A stretch of DNA of 64,000 bases, taken from NCBI GenBank assembly GCA_902475245.1, contig CABRYP010000004.1, positions 1 through 64,000 on the forward strand. Direction: 5' to 3'. The notes below the pieces were generated by a model that saw only the letters and a list, made by a program, of their open reading frames with translations, was not told where the DNA came from and made no database searches. Positions 8,707-18,600 of this stretch are shown in pieces. Positions within the stretch are counted from its first letter, which is position 1, and each line of letters starts with the position of its first letter. Source of the stretch: an uncultured Collinsella sp. (GTDB lineage Bacteria; Actinomycetota; Coriobacteriia; Coriobacteriales; Coriobacteriaceae). Both the position numbers and the translations under genes were made by a program.

Positions 8707-11700
8707 ATGCCTGTTCGAATCTATACCACAAATGCCGGCACGGATTTGAGCGATGCCGAGACGGCGCTGCTGGCCGACCTGGTTGCCCGCCACGGGCGCG
8801 CCGTGTTGCTGGCGCCAACATTTGCCGAGCTCGACCTGTGCCGTCATGATGCGGCAGAAGCTGGGGTTTCGCTGGGTATCGACTACAAGACGCCTTCGTC
8901 GTGGCTCCGCTCGCTGTGGGAGCTTATGGGCGATGGCCGCAACTTTGTGGATAACCTTCAGCGCCAGATGCTGTTCTCGGACATGATCGACCGCCGCGAC
9001 GACGCTGCTCTGCAGCCGCTCTCGCGCAGCCAGGGCACGGTACGCATGCTTGCGCGTATGGCCCGCGACGTGTTGCCGGGCGTGGCGGGGACGGGCGACG
9101 AGCGCTGCCGCGGCGACGTTTGCCAACCCGATCCCAAGAGCGACGCCGAGGCCCGCGTGTTTGAGCTGTTGAGAGCCTATGCGAGCGGCTTGGACCGTCG
9201 AGACATGGTCGAGCCCTGCGAAGCCGCCGATATGATGGCAGAAGCCCTGGCGAACAACCTGCCGGGGTGCGCCCGCGCCGTCTGCGTGCGTGGTGTCACG
9301 TCGTTTACGCATAGCCTGCTCGAGCTGTTGTCGGCCGTGGCGAATAGTGGGGGAGAGGTTGTCGTGCTGCTGGCTTGCGAGCAGGCGGCGATGCGCGAGG
9401 ACCTGGCCGCCGCCTTTGATGCCCGCGGTGTGCTGTTTGAGGCCGCGCCGCTGGGCGAGGGTGTCGCCGCGCCCCAGACTGCCTCCAAGTCCGCCGCTCA
9501 GCCTACCTTTGTAGAGGTTGCTGGCCCTCACGCCCGCGCCCACGCCTATGTGGATGCAATCGATGAGCTGGTAAAAACGTGTGAGGACGCCGCGGTCGAC
9601 GGCGGTGTCACGGCGTCCGCGGACCCTGTGCGCGTGCTCGTGGTGTCTGCCCGGGCGCCCCGGCTGTTCGGTGAACTCGCTGCCCGTTTGGCGGCGCGTC
9701 ATATTGCGGCCGAGACAACCGAGTTCACGGCATTTTCCCAATCCATCGCGGGCAGGCAGTTCACGGCGCTCGCCAATCTGATCGAGCGCATGAAGGCCGC
9801 CGATGAGGGCACCGCCTCTAAGACCGAGTGGTGGCCCGCGCCGGAGCTTACCGACTGGATTTACAGTCCGCTTTCGGGTGCCGATGCCGCCAGCGCGCGC
9901 ACCTTCGACAAGAACATGCGCCTGTCGCGCGGCAAGACCGCTGCGGGCGTCAAGAGCCTGCTGCAGAGCGTGCAGGGCCAGGTGAGGGGTGCTCGCAAGG
10001 CCGCCAGCGACGAGAACTGGTTTAAGAACGTGCCATGCGTGGTCTCGGATGTGTTTCAGGCGCTGTGGCGTGACAAGCCCGTGACGGCGCTCAAGGCCAT
10101 GCTCGCCGTTGCCGAGGCGCTGCCCGATCGCGCTCTAGGCGGCCTTGACGGCCAGGCCCGTCGCCAGGCAGAGACGGCTTTGCTGCGCCACGCCATCGAC
10201 ATCCTTATGAATGGCGCCCGCGCGCTCGACGTGTCGCAGGCCGCGACCGTGCCCGTGCTCGATGGCATTCGCACCAAGGTGGACAAGCGCAGCACCGCCT
10301 ACGATTACGAGACCTACGAGGTTGACCGTGCGCCACGTGCTCAGGTTCGTTTTGCTTCGCTTGCCGATGCGGCGGCTCTGCGCCCCGGCAGCTACGATGC
10401 CGTGCTGTTTGCCGATGTCGATCTGGACAGCTATCCGCTCTCGCACGAGGAGGGGCCGCTGGCCACGCTGACGGCGAGTCTTGGTCGCGAGGGCGTGACG
10501 CTTGAGCCCGCGGCCCTGCTGCGCGTGCGCTTTGGTCACGCGATGCAAGCGTCGCGTGGTCCGGTTACGCTCGCCCGTGTGACCCATGATCGTCAGGCGC
10601 GCGAGTGCTATCCGGCGGCCGTGTGGACCGAGTTGCGTGCGCACGCCAAGGCCGCTGACGACGCTAAGGCCACTGGCAACGCTAAGGTCGCTGGCGCCGA
10701 CAAGGCGACGTGCGTGGGTGAGGGCGATATCGTAAGGGACTTCGATCCCGCGGCAGGCGAAGGTCTCAAGCGCGAGCGCGTGACCTGTGAAGCCCCTCAG
10801 CATCTGAGTGCCGAGGCCGTGCCGTATTTGGTCCTGCGCCGTCGCGATGGCGAGGGCGAGGACGCGCCGCTCGTGCCGCGCCTGACGTCCGCCTCGCAGA
10901 TCGAGGCCTATTCTACCTGCCCGCTGTGCTGGTTCGTATCGTATCGCGTCAAGCCCCAGTCCATCGATGCGGGCTTTGGCAACATGGAGAAGGGTAACTT
11001 TGTCCATGACGTGCTGGAGCACTTGCATGCACGTCTTCCGCAGGAGGGCATGGAGCGCGTGACGCCCATGAATCTGCCGCGCGCGAAGGAGCTGCTGCAC
11101 GAGGTCTTTGCCGAGACCCTGGCCGAGCACGCCGGCAAGCGCGGTACCGAGGGCCCGCTGGTGCCGCTCTCTCCAGTGGAGGAGCGCCAGGCGGCCGAGA
11201 TCTTGCCGCAACTGGAGGGCGTGCTCGCCTACGAGTCCGAGGCGCTCGCGCCCTTCGCGCCGCGCTACCTGGAGTTTGCGTTCAACGAGCTCCAGGTCGA
11301 GTATGCCGGCTGGCCGCTCGGCGGGCGCATCGACCGCGTGGATGTGGACGCCGAGAACCGCGCTGTGGTGATTGACTACAAGCATCGTTCGGGTGTCGAG
11401 GAGTTTAAGCTCGCCGACCCCACGGTGCGCGACGAGGAGTCGGGCGAGGCCCCCATCGATGATCCGCGCTGGCTGCCGCCCCATACCCAGACACTCATCT
11501 ACGCGCAGGCCATGCGTCGGGCACTGGGCCTAGATACCCGCGCAGCGCTCTATTTTTCGACCAAGGGCGGCAAGCCCGCACTGCGAGGTGCGTCGAGCGC
11601 CGAGTTGCTCGAGGAAGAGCGCGGCGACGGTCGCATCCCGGGCCTTAAGAAGGGCTTTCCCGGCGAGGGCGGCAACATGGACTTCGATGCGCTGCTCGAC

Positions 11701-11841
11701 CGCGTGGAGGCCGGCATCGCCGAGCGCTTGCGCGAACTCGAGGCGGGCAACGTCGCCGCTGTCGACCCGACGTCGGCACAGGCCGCGCATGCGCGCTGCT
11801 CGTATAACCACGAAGGAACGTTTGTAAGGAGGGACGTGTAG
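8707..11841 (+). CDS. addB: AddB-like helicase-nuclease subunit
   Basis: A 1044-residue partner of AddA in double-strand-break end processing before RecA loading. The N-terminal part looks like the inactivated helicase fold of AddB. The C-terminal nuclease domain starts at the SQIEAYSTCP stretch (about residue 735), which resembles the first iron-sulfur cysteine site, and continues to the PD-(D/E)xK core GRIDRVDVD...VIDYKH near 875-900. The usual AddB iron-sulfur cluster needs three more cysteines at the very C-terminus; here only one (ARCSYN) is left, so the cluster may be lost or changed. GGAGG before the ATG sets the start. The stop is three bases from addA, a clear operon. Confidence 0.85.
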   Translation: MPVRIYTTNAGTDLSDAETALLADLVARHGRAVLLAPTFAELDLCRHDAAEAGVSLGIDYKTPSSWLRSLWELMGDGRNFVDNLQRQMLFSDMIDRRDDAALQPLSRSQGTVRMLARMARDVLPGVAGTGDERCRGDVCQPDPKSDAEARVFELLRAYASGLDRRDMVEPCEAADMMAEALANNLPGCARAVCVRGVTSFTHSLLELLSAVANSGGEVVVLLACEQAAMREDLAAAFDARGVLFEAAPLGEGVAAPQTASKSAAQPTFVEVAGPHARAHAYVDAIDELVKTCEDAAVDGGVTASADPVRVLVVSARAPRLFGELAARLAARHIAAETTEFTAFSQSIAGRQFTALANLIERMKAADEGTASKTEWWPAPELTDWIYSPLSGADAASARTFDKNMRLSRGKTAAGVKSLLQSVQGQVRGARKAASDENWFKNVPCVVSDVFQALWRDKPVTALKAMLAVAEALPDRALGGLDGQARRQAETALLRHAIDILMNGARALDVSQAATVPVLDGIRTKVDKRSTAYDYETYEVDRAPRAQVRFASLADAAALRPGSYDAVLFADVDLDSYPLSHEEGPLATLTASLGREGVTLEPAALLRVRFGHAMQASRGPVTLARVTHDRQARECYPAAVWTELRAHAKAADDAKATGNAKVAGADKATCVGEGDIVRDFDPAAGEGLKRERVTCEAPQHLSAEAVPYLVLRRRDGEGEDAPLVPRLTSASQIEAYSTCPLCWFVSYRVKPQSIDAGFGNMEKGNFVHDVLEHLHARLPQEGMERVTPMNLPRAKELLHEVFAETLAEHAGKRGTEGPLVPLSPVEERQAAEILPQLEGVLAYESEALAPFAPRYLEFAFNELQVEYAGWPLGGRIDRVDVDAENRAVVIDYKHRSGVEEFKLADPTVRDEESGEAPIDDPRWLPPHTQTLIYAQAMRRALGLDTRAALYFSTKGGKPALRGASSAELLEEERGDGRIPGLKKGFPGEGGNMDFDALLDRVEAGIAERLRELEAGNVAAVDPTSAQAAHARCSYNHEGTFVRRDV

Positions 11842-11844
11842 ACC

Positions 11845-14800
11845 ATGGATCTTTCGACTTTGATGCCGCAACAGCTGCAAGTCGTCAAAACGCTCGACCG
11901 CCCGCTGTTTGTCTCGGCGGGTGCCGGCTCGGGCAAGACCTTTACCCTCACGCGCCGCATCGTCTACGCGCTCTCGCCCGAATCCGGTCCGTTTGTCGAG
12001 CATCTAGATCAGGTGCTCGCCATTACCTTTACCAAAGACGCCGCGGCCGAGATTCGCGACCGCGTGCGCCGTGCGCTTATCGAAGAGGGTATGGACGAGG
12101 AGGCCCTGACCGTCGACGACGCTTGGATCTCGACCATTCACGGCATGTGCTCGCGCATCCTGCGCGCGCATGCGCTGGAGCTGGGCATCGATCCCGAGTT
12201 CACGGTGCTTACCGATACCGACGAGCTTATGGACCAGGCTGTCGAGCATGTGTTGGGGCGCGCGACGGCGCCCGATGCCGCGCCCGAGCTCGCCGCTTCG
12301 CTTAAGGCCCTCTACGCCTGGTATCCCATGGCGGGCGAGGGCGGGCCGTTTGGCGCCGGTACCACCATCAAAGGCCTGGTGCGCGACCTGCTGGAGCTAT
12401 CGAGCCAGCTGCCGGGCGGCATGGACGATGTGCGCGTGGCGCGCGGCCAGGCCGATACCTCGGCGCTTGCCGATGCCTATCGTGCGGCGTTGGGTGCAAG
12501 CAAGGCCACGACCGAGAAAGCGCAGGTGGCACTCGACGCCATCGACGCGTTTGAGGCGAGCGGCAAAACCATGGAGGATGCGGCGCGACTCATGATGTCG
12601 TGCGGCATGCCTCGGGCGAGCAAGGCGTTTCCTAAGGAGCAGGTGGAGCTACTCAAGGCCGAGGCGGCCGATGCGTTTATCAATATCGTGCTTGCCTGCG
12701 GCGGTCCGGCGCTCGATGCGCTGGTGGCGCTTGCCCGTGCTGTGGAGGCGGAGTACCGTGCGCTCAAGGCCGGCCAGTCCGCGCTCGACAATAACGATCT
12801 GTTGCGCATGGCATACGAGGCGCTGCGCGACTACCCGTCTATTCGAGCTGCCTACGAGGGCCGCTTTAAGATGGTCATGATCGATGAGTTCCAGGATACC
12901 GACCAGATGCAGGTCGATTTGATTCGCTATCTGACGGGCGAGGGGGAGCGCGCGCTGTGCACCGTGGGCGATGCGCAGCAGTCGATCTACCGCTTCCGCG
13001 GTGCCGAGGTCGAGGTGTTCCGTCGCCAGGAGCGCAAGGTGGGTTCGACGGCGGCGTCCGAGACGGTCACCACGTCCGATGCCCCCGCCGGCGAGCTCGT
13101 CAAGCTTGTCCGCAACTTCCGCAGCCACGACGAGGTGCTGCGCTACGTGGCGCGCGTCTTTGACGGCGACACCGGTGGTTTGATGCAGGGGTTCTTGGAT
13201 CTTGAACCGAGCGACAAACGCAAGGACAAGCTCAAGGCAAAGGCGTCGCGCCGCCAGGCGCTGTTCGTTGCCGGCGGCAGCACGCAGGAGCGAACGCAGG
13301 CGAAAGCTCGCGCGATTGCCGAGCGGTTCCAAGCGCTCGTCAAAGCGGGGCAGCCCCAGGGCGATATGGTGCTGCTGCTGGGTCGCATGACTAACGCCGA
13401 TGTCTACGCACAGGCCTTCCGCGACCAGGGACTCGACTGCGTCATCGCGGGCGGCTCGGTCTTTGCCCAGGCGGCCGAGGTGCAGACGGTGCGTGCCCTG
13501 GTCTGCGCGCTCGCCAATCCGGCCGATACGGCGCAGGGTCTTATGCCGCTGTTGGCCTCGCCGATGTTTGCACTCGGCGCCCAGGAGTTCCTGGCGCTGG
13601 CGACCAAACTCGACGAGCAGACGGGGGAGACCTCGCGCCGCAACATCGATGCGGGTATCATGAGCGATTCCGATGTGCCGGGCTTGCAGGGCTTGCCGCT
13701 CGTAACGCGCGCCCGCGAGGTGCTGCGCTACGCACTGCGTCGCGTGGGGCGTGATTCGTTCGCTGCCATCGCGCGCGACGTGGTCAATGCCTCCGGCTGG
13801 TTCGTGCGTCTGGCGCAGCGTGGCCCCGAGGGCAAGGCCATTGCCGCCAACGTGCTCAAGGCGCTCGATGCCGTGGCCGAGGCAGAGGCCGAGCACGGCA
13901 ATTCTCCGCGCTCCATCGCGCTCGCCTTCGACCGCTTCTTGGCGGGCAAGGAGGCCCCGGGCGCCCTCAACGAGGAGGGTGACGGCGCGGTACGCATCAT
14001 GACCGTGCATGCGTCCAAGGGCCTGGAGTATCCTGTCGTGGCGGTTGCCGAGTGTTTTGGCGTGCGCAAATCGTCCGGTGCGGCACAGATGGGTCGCGTC
14101 GAGGGCGGAGCGCAGGTCGTGGCACTGCCGGCACGCTTCGACGGCGTTAAGCTTGCCGACGGAACCTTCGTGAAGGGCGATGACGTCAAAAAACAGTTTG
14201 AACACTCGTTTAAGGGCAAGGGCACGTCACTGTGGTTGCCGCCAGAGCTCATGGAGGACGTCTGCGCGACGGGTTCTCCCGCCGAGGCGTTTGCCCGCCT
14301 GCGTAACGACGACCTGCAGCTTTCGCTCGAGGAGCGGGCTCGTCTGCTCTATGTCGCCATGACGCGAGCGCGCGAGTTGGTCATTCTGGCGATGGATGCC
14401 GGCGTGAGCCGCGGCAAGGTGACGGCGCCGACCTTCGATGTCGAGACGGACCTCACCTACGACGTCCTGCGCCGCATCCTGCCGACCGACAGTCTGGACA
14501 TGCCGCAGCTCGATAGCGACCGTTTGGTGTTCGACAACTCCAAGCCGGGCGACTACGAGCTCATCTCGCTGTCGGTCTTTACGTTTGGCGAGCAGGGGTT
14601 CGAGGCCAACGCTTCGCTGGACGCCGAGGGCAGGCTTGTTCGTGGCGATGCCGATGTCGCCGATAATGCTGCGCACTCAACTGTGCCCGGTCCTGCCGAC
14701 CCCAAGCCCGATTCGTTTGAGCTTGTGTATCCCCAGGCAGTGGGCGTGCGCATGGGCATCTGTCCGTTCCCGGCGCGTGACTCGTATAGCTACTCGTCAA

Positions 14801-15471
14801 TCGCCGCGGCGCTCCATGCCGAGACGGAAGATCGTGCCGCCGAGGCACATGTGCCCATGGACGAGGCTGGCGATGATGCGGAGTCGGATGGTTCCGAGAT
14901 GACGGATGCGGACGTGGCTGCTGTCGAGCCCGCCGGCAATCCCATGGCGCTGGGCTCGGCCTTCCACGCCGCCTGCCAGTGGCTCATCGAGATGGGTGCC
15001 GATGCGCTGCCCGCTGCGCGCGCCGATGCGCTGGCGCGTTTGCGGCGCCTGACGCCGGAGCAGCGCGGGCGCTTCGATGTCGCCCTGAATCGCTGGCTCA
15101 AGTCAGCTGTTCGTGCCGACCTGCTCGCGTGGCCGTGCGTTCGCGCCGAGGTGCCGTTCTTCTCGCTGGGCTGCGGGGACGAGGATATCGCCCGCTACGG
15201 CGCCTATGCCGAGGGCGCCATCGATGCACTGGCCACCGACCCGGCGGATCCGTCGCGCGCACTGGTCGTCGACTACAAGACGGGTGGCACGCCGGACGAG
15301 ACGCCGGACCAGCTGCAGGAGAAGCACGCCCTGCAGGCGCGCGTCTACGCTGATGTTCTGCACAAAGCGGGCTTTGAGGCCGTGACCGTCAAGTTCGTCC
15401 GCGTGGAGCAGGCGAATCCAACCATCTTCGTCGAACCCGCCGAGCCTCAGGTGGTCACCTACAACCTCTAG
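11845..15471 (+). CDS. addA: AddA helicase-nuclease subunit
   Basis: A 1208-residue UvrD-family 3'-5' helicase with a C-terminal nuclease. The Walker A site AGAGSGKT lies near residue 27-34, motif Ia is ITFTKDAAAEI, the DEFQDTD Walker B is near 350, QQSIYRFRGA is motif III, and VMTVHASKGLEYPVV-like motif V near 720 is well kept. The nuclease domain carries GAIDAL...VVDYKTGG near 1130-1150 and the following Q-x-x-x-Y (LQARVYA). With AddB it trims and unwinds broken DNA and responds to Chi. AAGGAGG just inside the end of addB serves as its ribosome site, so the two proteins are made together. Confidence 0.92.
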   Translation: MDLSTLMPQQLQVVKTLDRPLFVSAGAGSGKTFTLTRRIVYALSPESGPFVEHLDQVLAITFTKDAAAEIRDRVRRALIEEGMDEEALTVDDAWISTIHGMCSRILRAHALELGIDPEFTVLTDTDELMDQAVEHVLGRATAPDAAPELAASLKALYAWYPMAGEGGPFGAGTTIKGLVRDLLELSSQLPGGMDDVRVARGQADTSALADAYRAALGASKATTEKAQVALDAIDAFEASGKTMEDAARLMMSCGMPRASKAFPKEQVELLKAEAADAFINIVLACGGPALDALVALARAVEAEYRALKAGQSALDNNDLLRMAYEALRDYPSIRAAYEGRFKMVMIDEFQDTDQMQVDLIRYLTGEGERALCTVGDAQQSIYRFRGAEVEVFRRQERKVGSTAASETVTTSDAPAGELVKLVRNFRSHDEVLRYVARVFDGDTGGLMQGFLDLEPSDKRKDKLKAKASRRQALFVAGGSTQERTQAKARAIAERFQALVKAGQPQGDMVLLLGRMTNADVYAQAFRDQGLDCVIAGGSVFAQAAEVQTVRALVCALANPADTAQGLMPLLASPMFALGAQEFLALATKLDEQTGETSRRNIDAGIMSDSDVPGLQGLPLVTRAREVLRYALRRVGRDSFAAIARDVVNASGWFVRLAQRGPEGKAIAANVLKALDAVAEAEAEHGNSPRSIALAFDRFLAGKEAPGALNEEGDGAVRIMTVHASKGLEYPVVAVAECFGVRKSSGAAQMGRVEGGAQVVALPARFDGVKLADGTFVKGDDVKKQFEHSFKGKGTSLWLPPELMEDVCATGSPAEAFARLRNDDLQLSLEERARLLYVAMTRARELVILAMDAGVSRGKVTAPTFDVETDLTYDVLRRILPTDSLDMPQLDSDRLVFDNSKPGDYELISLSVFTFGEQGFEANASLDAEGRLVRGDADVADNAAHSTVPGPADPKPDSFELVYPQAVGVRMGICPFPARDSYSYSSIAAALHAETEDRAAEAHVPMDEAGDDAESDGSEMTDADVAAVEPAGNPMALGSAFHAACQWLIEMGADALPAARADALARLRRLTPEQRGRFDVALNRWLKSAVRADLLAWPCVRAEVPFFSLGCGDEDIARYGAYAEGAIDALATDPADPSRALVVDYKTGGTPDETPDQLQEKHALQARVYADVLHKAGFEAVTVKFVRVEQANPTIFVEPAEPQVVTYNL

Positions 15472-15483
15472 CCCTCAGATAAC

Positions 15484-15546
15484 TTGCGGTGGAATACGGA
15501 CTGTTTTGGTCAAAAAAGCCGCCAAACAGTCCGCATTTCACCGCAA
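15484..15546. repeat. 63-base inverted repeat between addA and dnaE
   Basis: Arms at 15484-15506 and 15524-15546 (23 bases each) match with two mismatches; the 17-base centre has TGGTCAAAAAA. It is not a standard terminator because the A/T run is in the loop. The loop sequence resembles the TGGACAAAAAA end of the element at 43926-44153. Confidence 0.65.
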
Positions 15547-15649
15547 CTGCAAGAGGAGCCGTGTGGGTTTGGGCTAGGTTCGGGTGCCGTCCGCGCTGTG
15601 CGGTAGAATCGTAACCCTAAGATCACGAACCCGCATCGGAGCTCATTAC

Positions 15650-18600
15650 ATGGCATTCGTCCATCTGCACAATCACACTGTTTTCTCCATGCTCGACGGC
15701 GCAACCCGTATCCAGGATATGGTCAACCGTGCCGTTGAGCTGGGCATGCCCGCCGTCGCCATTACCGATCACGGCTACATGTATGGCGTGCCCGACCTGG
15801 CGCTGGCCTGTGACGCCGTCAACCACAACACGCCCGAGTACAAGACGTGGAGCCACGACAAGGCCTTCTTGGAAAAGGACCGCCGCGACGAGCTGGTGGA
15901 GCCCGATCCCGAGTCCAGCCCGCGCGAGCATGCCCAGTACGTCAAAGACATGGCCATGTGGGACGAGAAGGGCAATATCGACGAGCTCAAGCCGCCCCTG
16001 GTCATCAAGCCCATCTTTGGCTGCGAGGTCTACTTTACGCCGGACGAGACGCTCGCCCGCGACCATAAGCCCGAGCTCTACCACATGATCCTTCTGGCCA
16101 AGGACCAGGAGGGTTACGTCAACCTGATGCAGACGGTCTCCGAGGCCGCTGTGCAGGGCTTTTACTACAAGCCGCGCGTGACGCTCGACAACCTGCGTCG
16201 CCATGCCAAGGGCATGATCTGCACGAGCGCCTGCATCGCGGGCATCATTCCCAAATACATCGACCGCGGTGACATGGAGGGCGCCATCAAGTGGGCCGAG
16301 ACCTTCCGCGACACCTTCGACCCTGGCGACTTTTACATCGAGATCCAGGAACACGGCATTACCACCGACAACGGCCTGACCGACGAGCAGATGGACCGCA
16401 CGCTCATCGACATTGCCAAACAGGTGGGTGTCAAGGTCATCGCCACCAACGACTTCCACTACCTGCGCCGCGAGGACGCGCCCGTACAGGACGTCATCAT
16501 GTGCATCGGCATGAACGCCAAGGTCGACGACCCCAACCGCATGCGCATGACCGGCTCGGAGTTTTACATGAAGACCGAGGAGGAGATGCGGGCGATGTTC
16601 CCGTATTGCCCCGAGGCCTGCGACAACACGCTCGAGATCGCCGACAAGTGCTACGTGGAGCTGGACTGGGACTCCATCATCCTGCCGCGCTTCCCGCTGC
16701 TCGACCCCGGCGAGACGCACGAGAGCCAGTTCCGCCGCGAGTGCGAGAAGGGCCTGCGCCAACACTATGGCGATGACTGGGCCACACGCGAAATCGGTGG
16801 CGTCAACATCAAAGAGCGCTTTGAGTACGAATACAAGGTCATTTGCGACAAGGGCTTTGCCGCCTACTTTTTGATCGTTGCCGAGTACGTGCAATGGGCC
16901 AAGGACAACGGCATCGGCGTCGGCCCCGGCCGTGGCTCGGCCGCCGGCGCTATCGTCGCCTACGCCATGAACATCACCGCGTTCGACCCGCTCGAGAACG
17001 GCCTGATGTTCGAGAGGTTCCTGTCCCCGCAGCGTACCGAGATGCCCGATATCGATATGGACTTCGACGATGAGCGGCGCCTCGAGGTCGTGGAGCACGT
17101 TCGCCAGCTCTACGGCCCCGAGAAGGTCACCCACGTTATCACCTACTCGACCATCAAGGCCAAGCAGGCCATCAACGATGCCGCGCGCGTTCTGGACTAC
17201 CCGGTCTACATGGGCCAGCGCCTGTCCAAGATGGTCTCGAGCGACCCCAAGGTCAAGCTCAAGCAGGTACTCGAAAAACAACCCGGCAAAGAGGATCTGT
17301 TTAACCCCGACTTTGCCGAGGCCTATAAAAAGGACGACGACGCCCGCCGCATCATCGACACGGCGCTCTCGATTGAGGGCCTCACCCGTGGCGAGGGCGT
17401 GCACGCGTGCGCCGTTCTGATCTGCCGCGACCCCGTCAACGAGCATGTGCCCACCAAGCTCGATACCAAGGGCGGCGTCGAGATTACCCAGTACGAGGGC
17501 CATACCGTTGCCGACATGGGCCTGCTCAAGATGGACTTCCTGGGCCTGCGCACGCTGACGGTTATTTCTAAGGCCAAGGCCAACATCAAAAAGAACTTCG
17601 GCATCGACATCAAAGAGGAAGAGATTCCCTTTGACGATCCCGAGATCTTTAAGCTCATGGGCTCCGGTCACACCGCCGGCGTCTTCCAGGTCGAGTCCGC
17701 CGGCATGACGGCCACGATCAAGAACATGAAGCCCACCGAGTACAAGCACGTCGTGGCATTGATCGCTCTATACCGCCCGGGCCCGCTGGGCGCCGGCATG
17801 GTCTCGTCCTACATCAACCGTATGAACGGCAAGGAGCCGGCCGTCTCCTACGACGACCGCCTGGACGACATCCTGGGTGAAACCTACGGTACCATGGTCT
17901 ACCAGGAGCAGGTTATGCTCATCTCCGTCGAGATGTGCGGCTTCTCCAAGGGCGAATCGGACTCGCGTATCCGTAAGCCCGTGGCTAAGAAAAAGATCAA
18001 GCTGCTCACGTCGACGGTGCTCCACTGGGAGGATGGCTCGGACGAGACCACCTACGACCACTGGATGAACGGCGCTATCAAGAACAACTACACGCGTGAG
18101 GTCGCCCAGAAGATTTGGGACGATGTTCTCGAGTTCGCGTCCTACGCCTTTAACAAGTCGCACTCCGCCGGCTACGCCATCCTGGTTATGCAGACGGCAT
18201 GGCTCAAGGCGCACTATCCGCACGAGTACATGGCGGCCGTTCTGACGTCCTATACGGGCAAGACCGACAAGATCGTTCACTACGTCTCGGCGTGCCGTCA
18301 TGACGGCATCCCCGTGCTGTCGCCAGATGTCAACGAGTCGGGTACCGAGTTCACGGCTACCAAGGAGGGCGTGCGCTTTGGTCTGGCCGGCATCCGCGGC
18401 GTGGGCACCGGCGTGGCGCAGGCGATTATCGCCGAGCGCGAGGCGGGCGGCCCGTTTAAGACGCTGCACGACTTTGTCGAGCGCGTGGACTCGAGCCAGG
18501 CTAACCGTCGCGTGATCGAATCGCTCATCAAGGCAGGTGCTTTCGACTCCACGGGGTATCCGCGTCGTCAGATGATGCACTTTGTGGATAAGAACAACCC

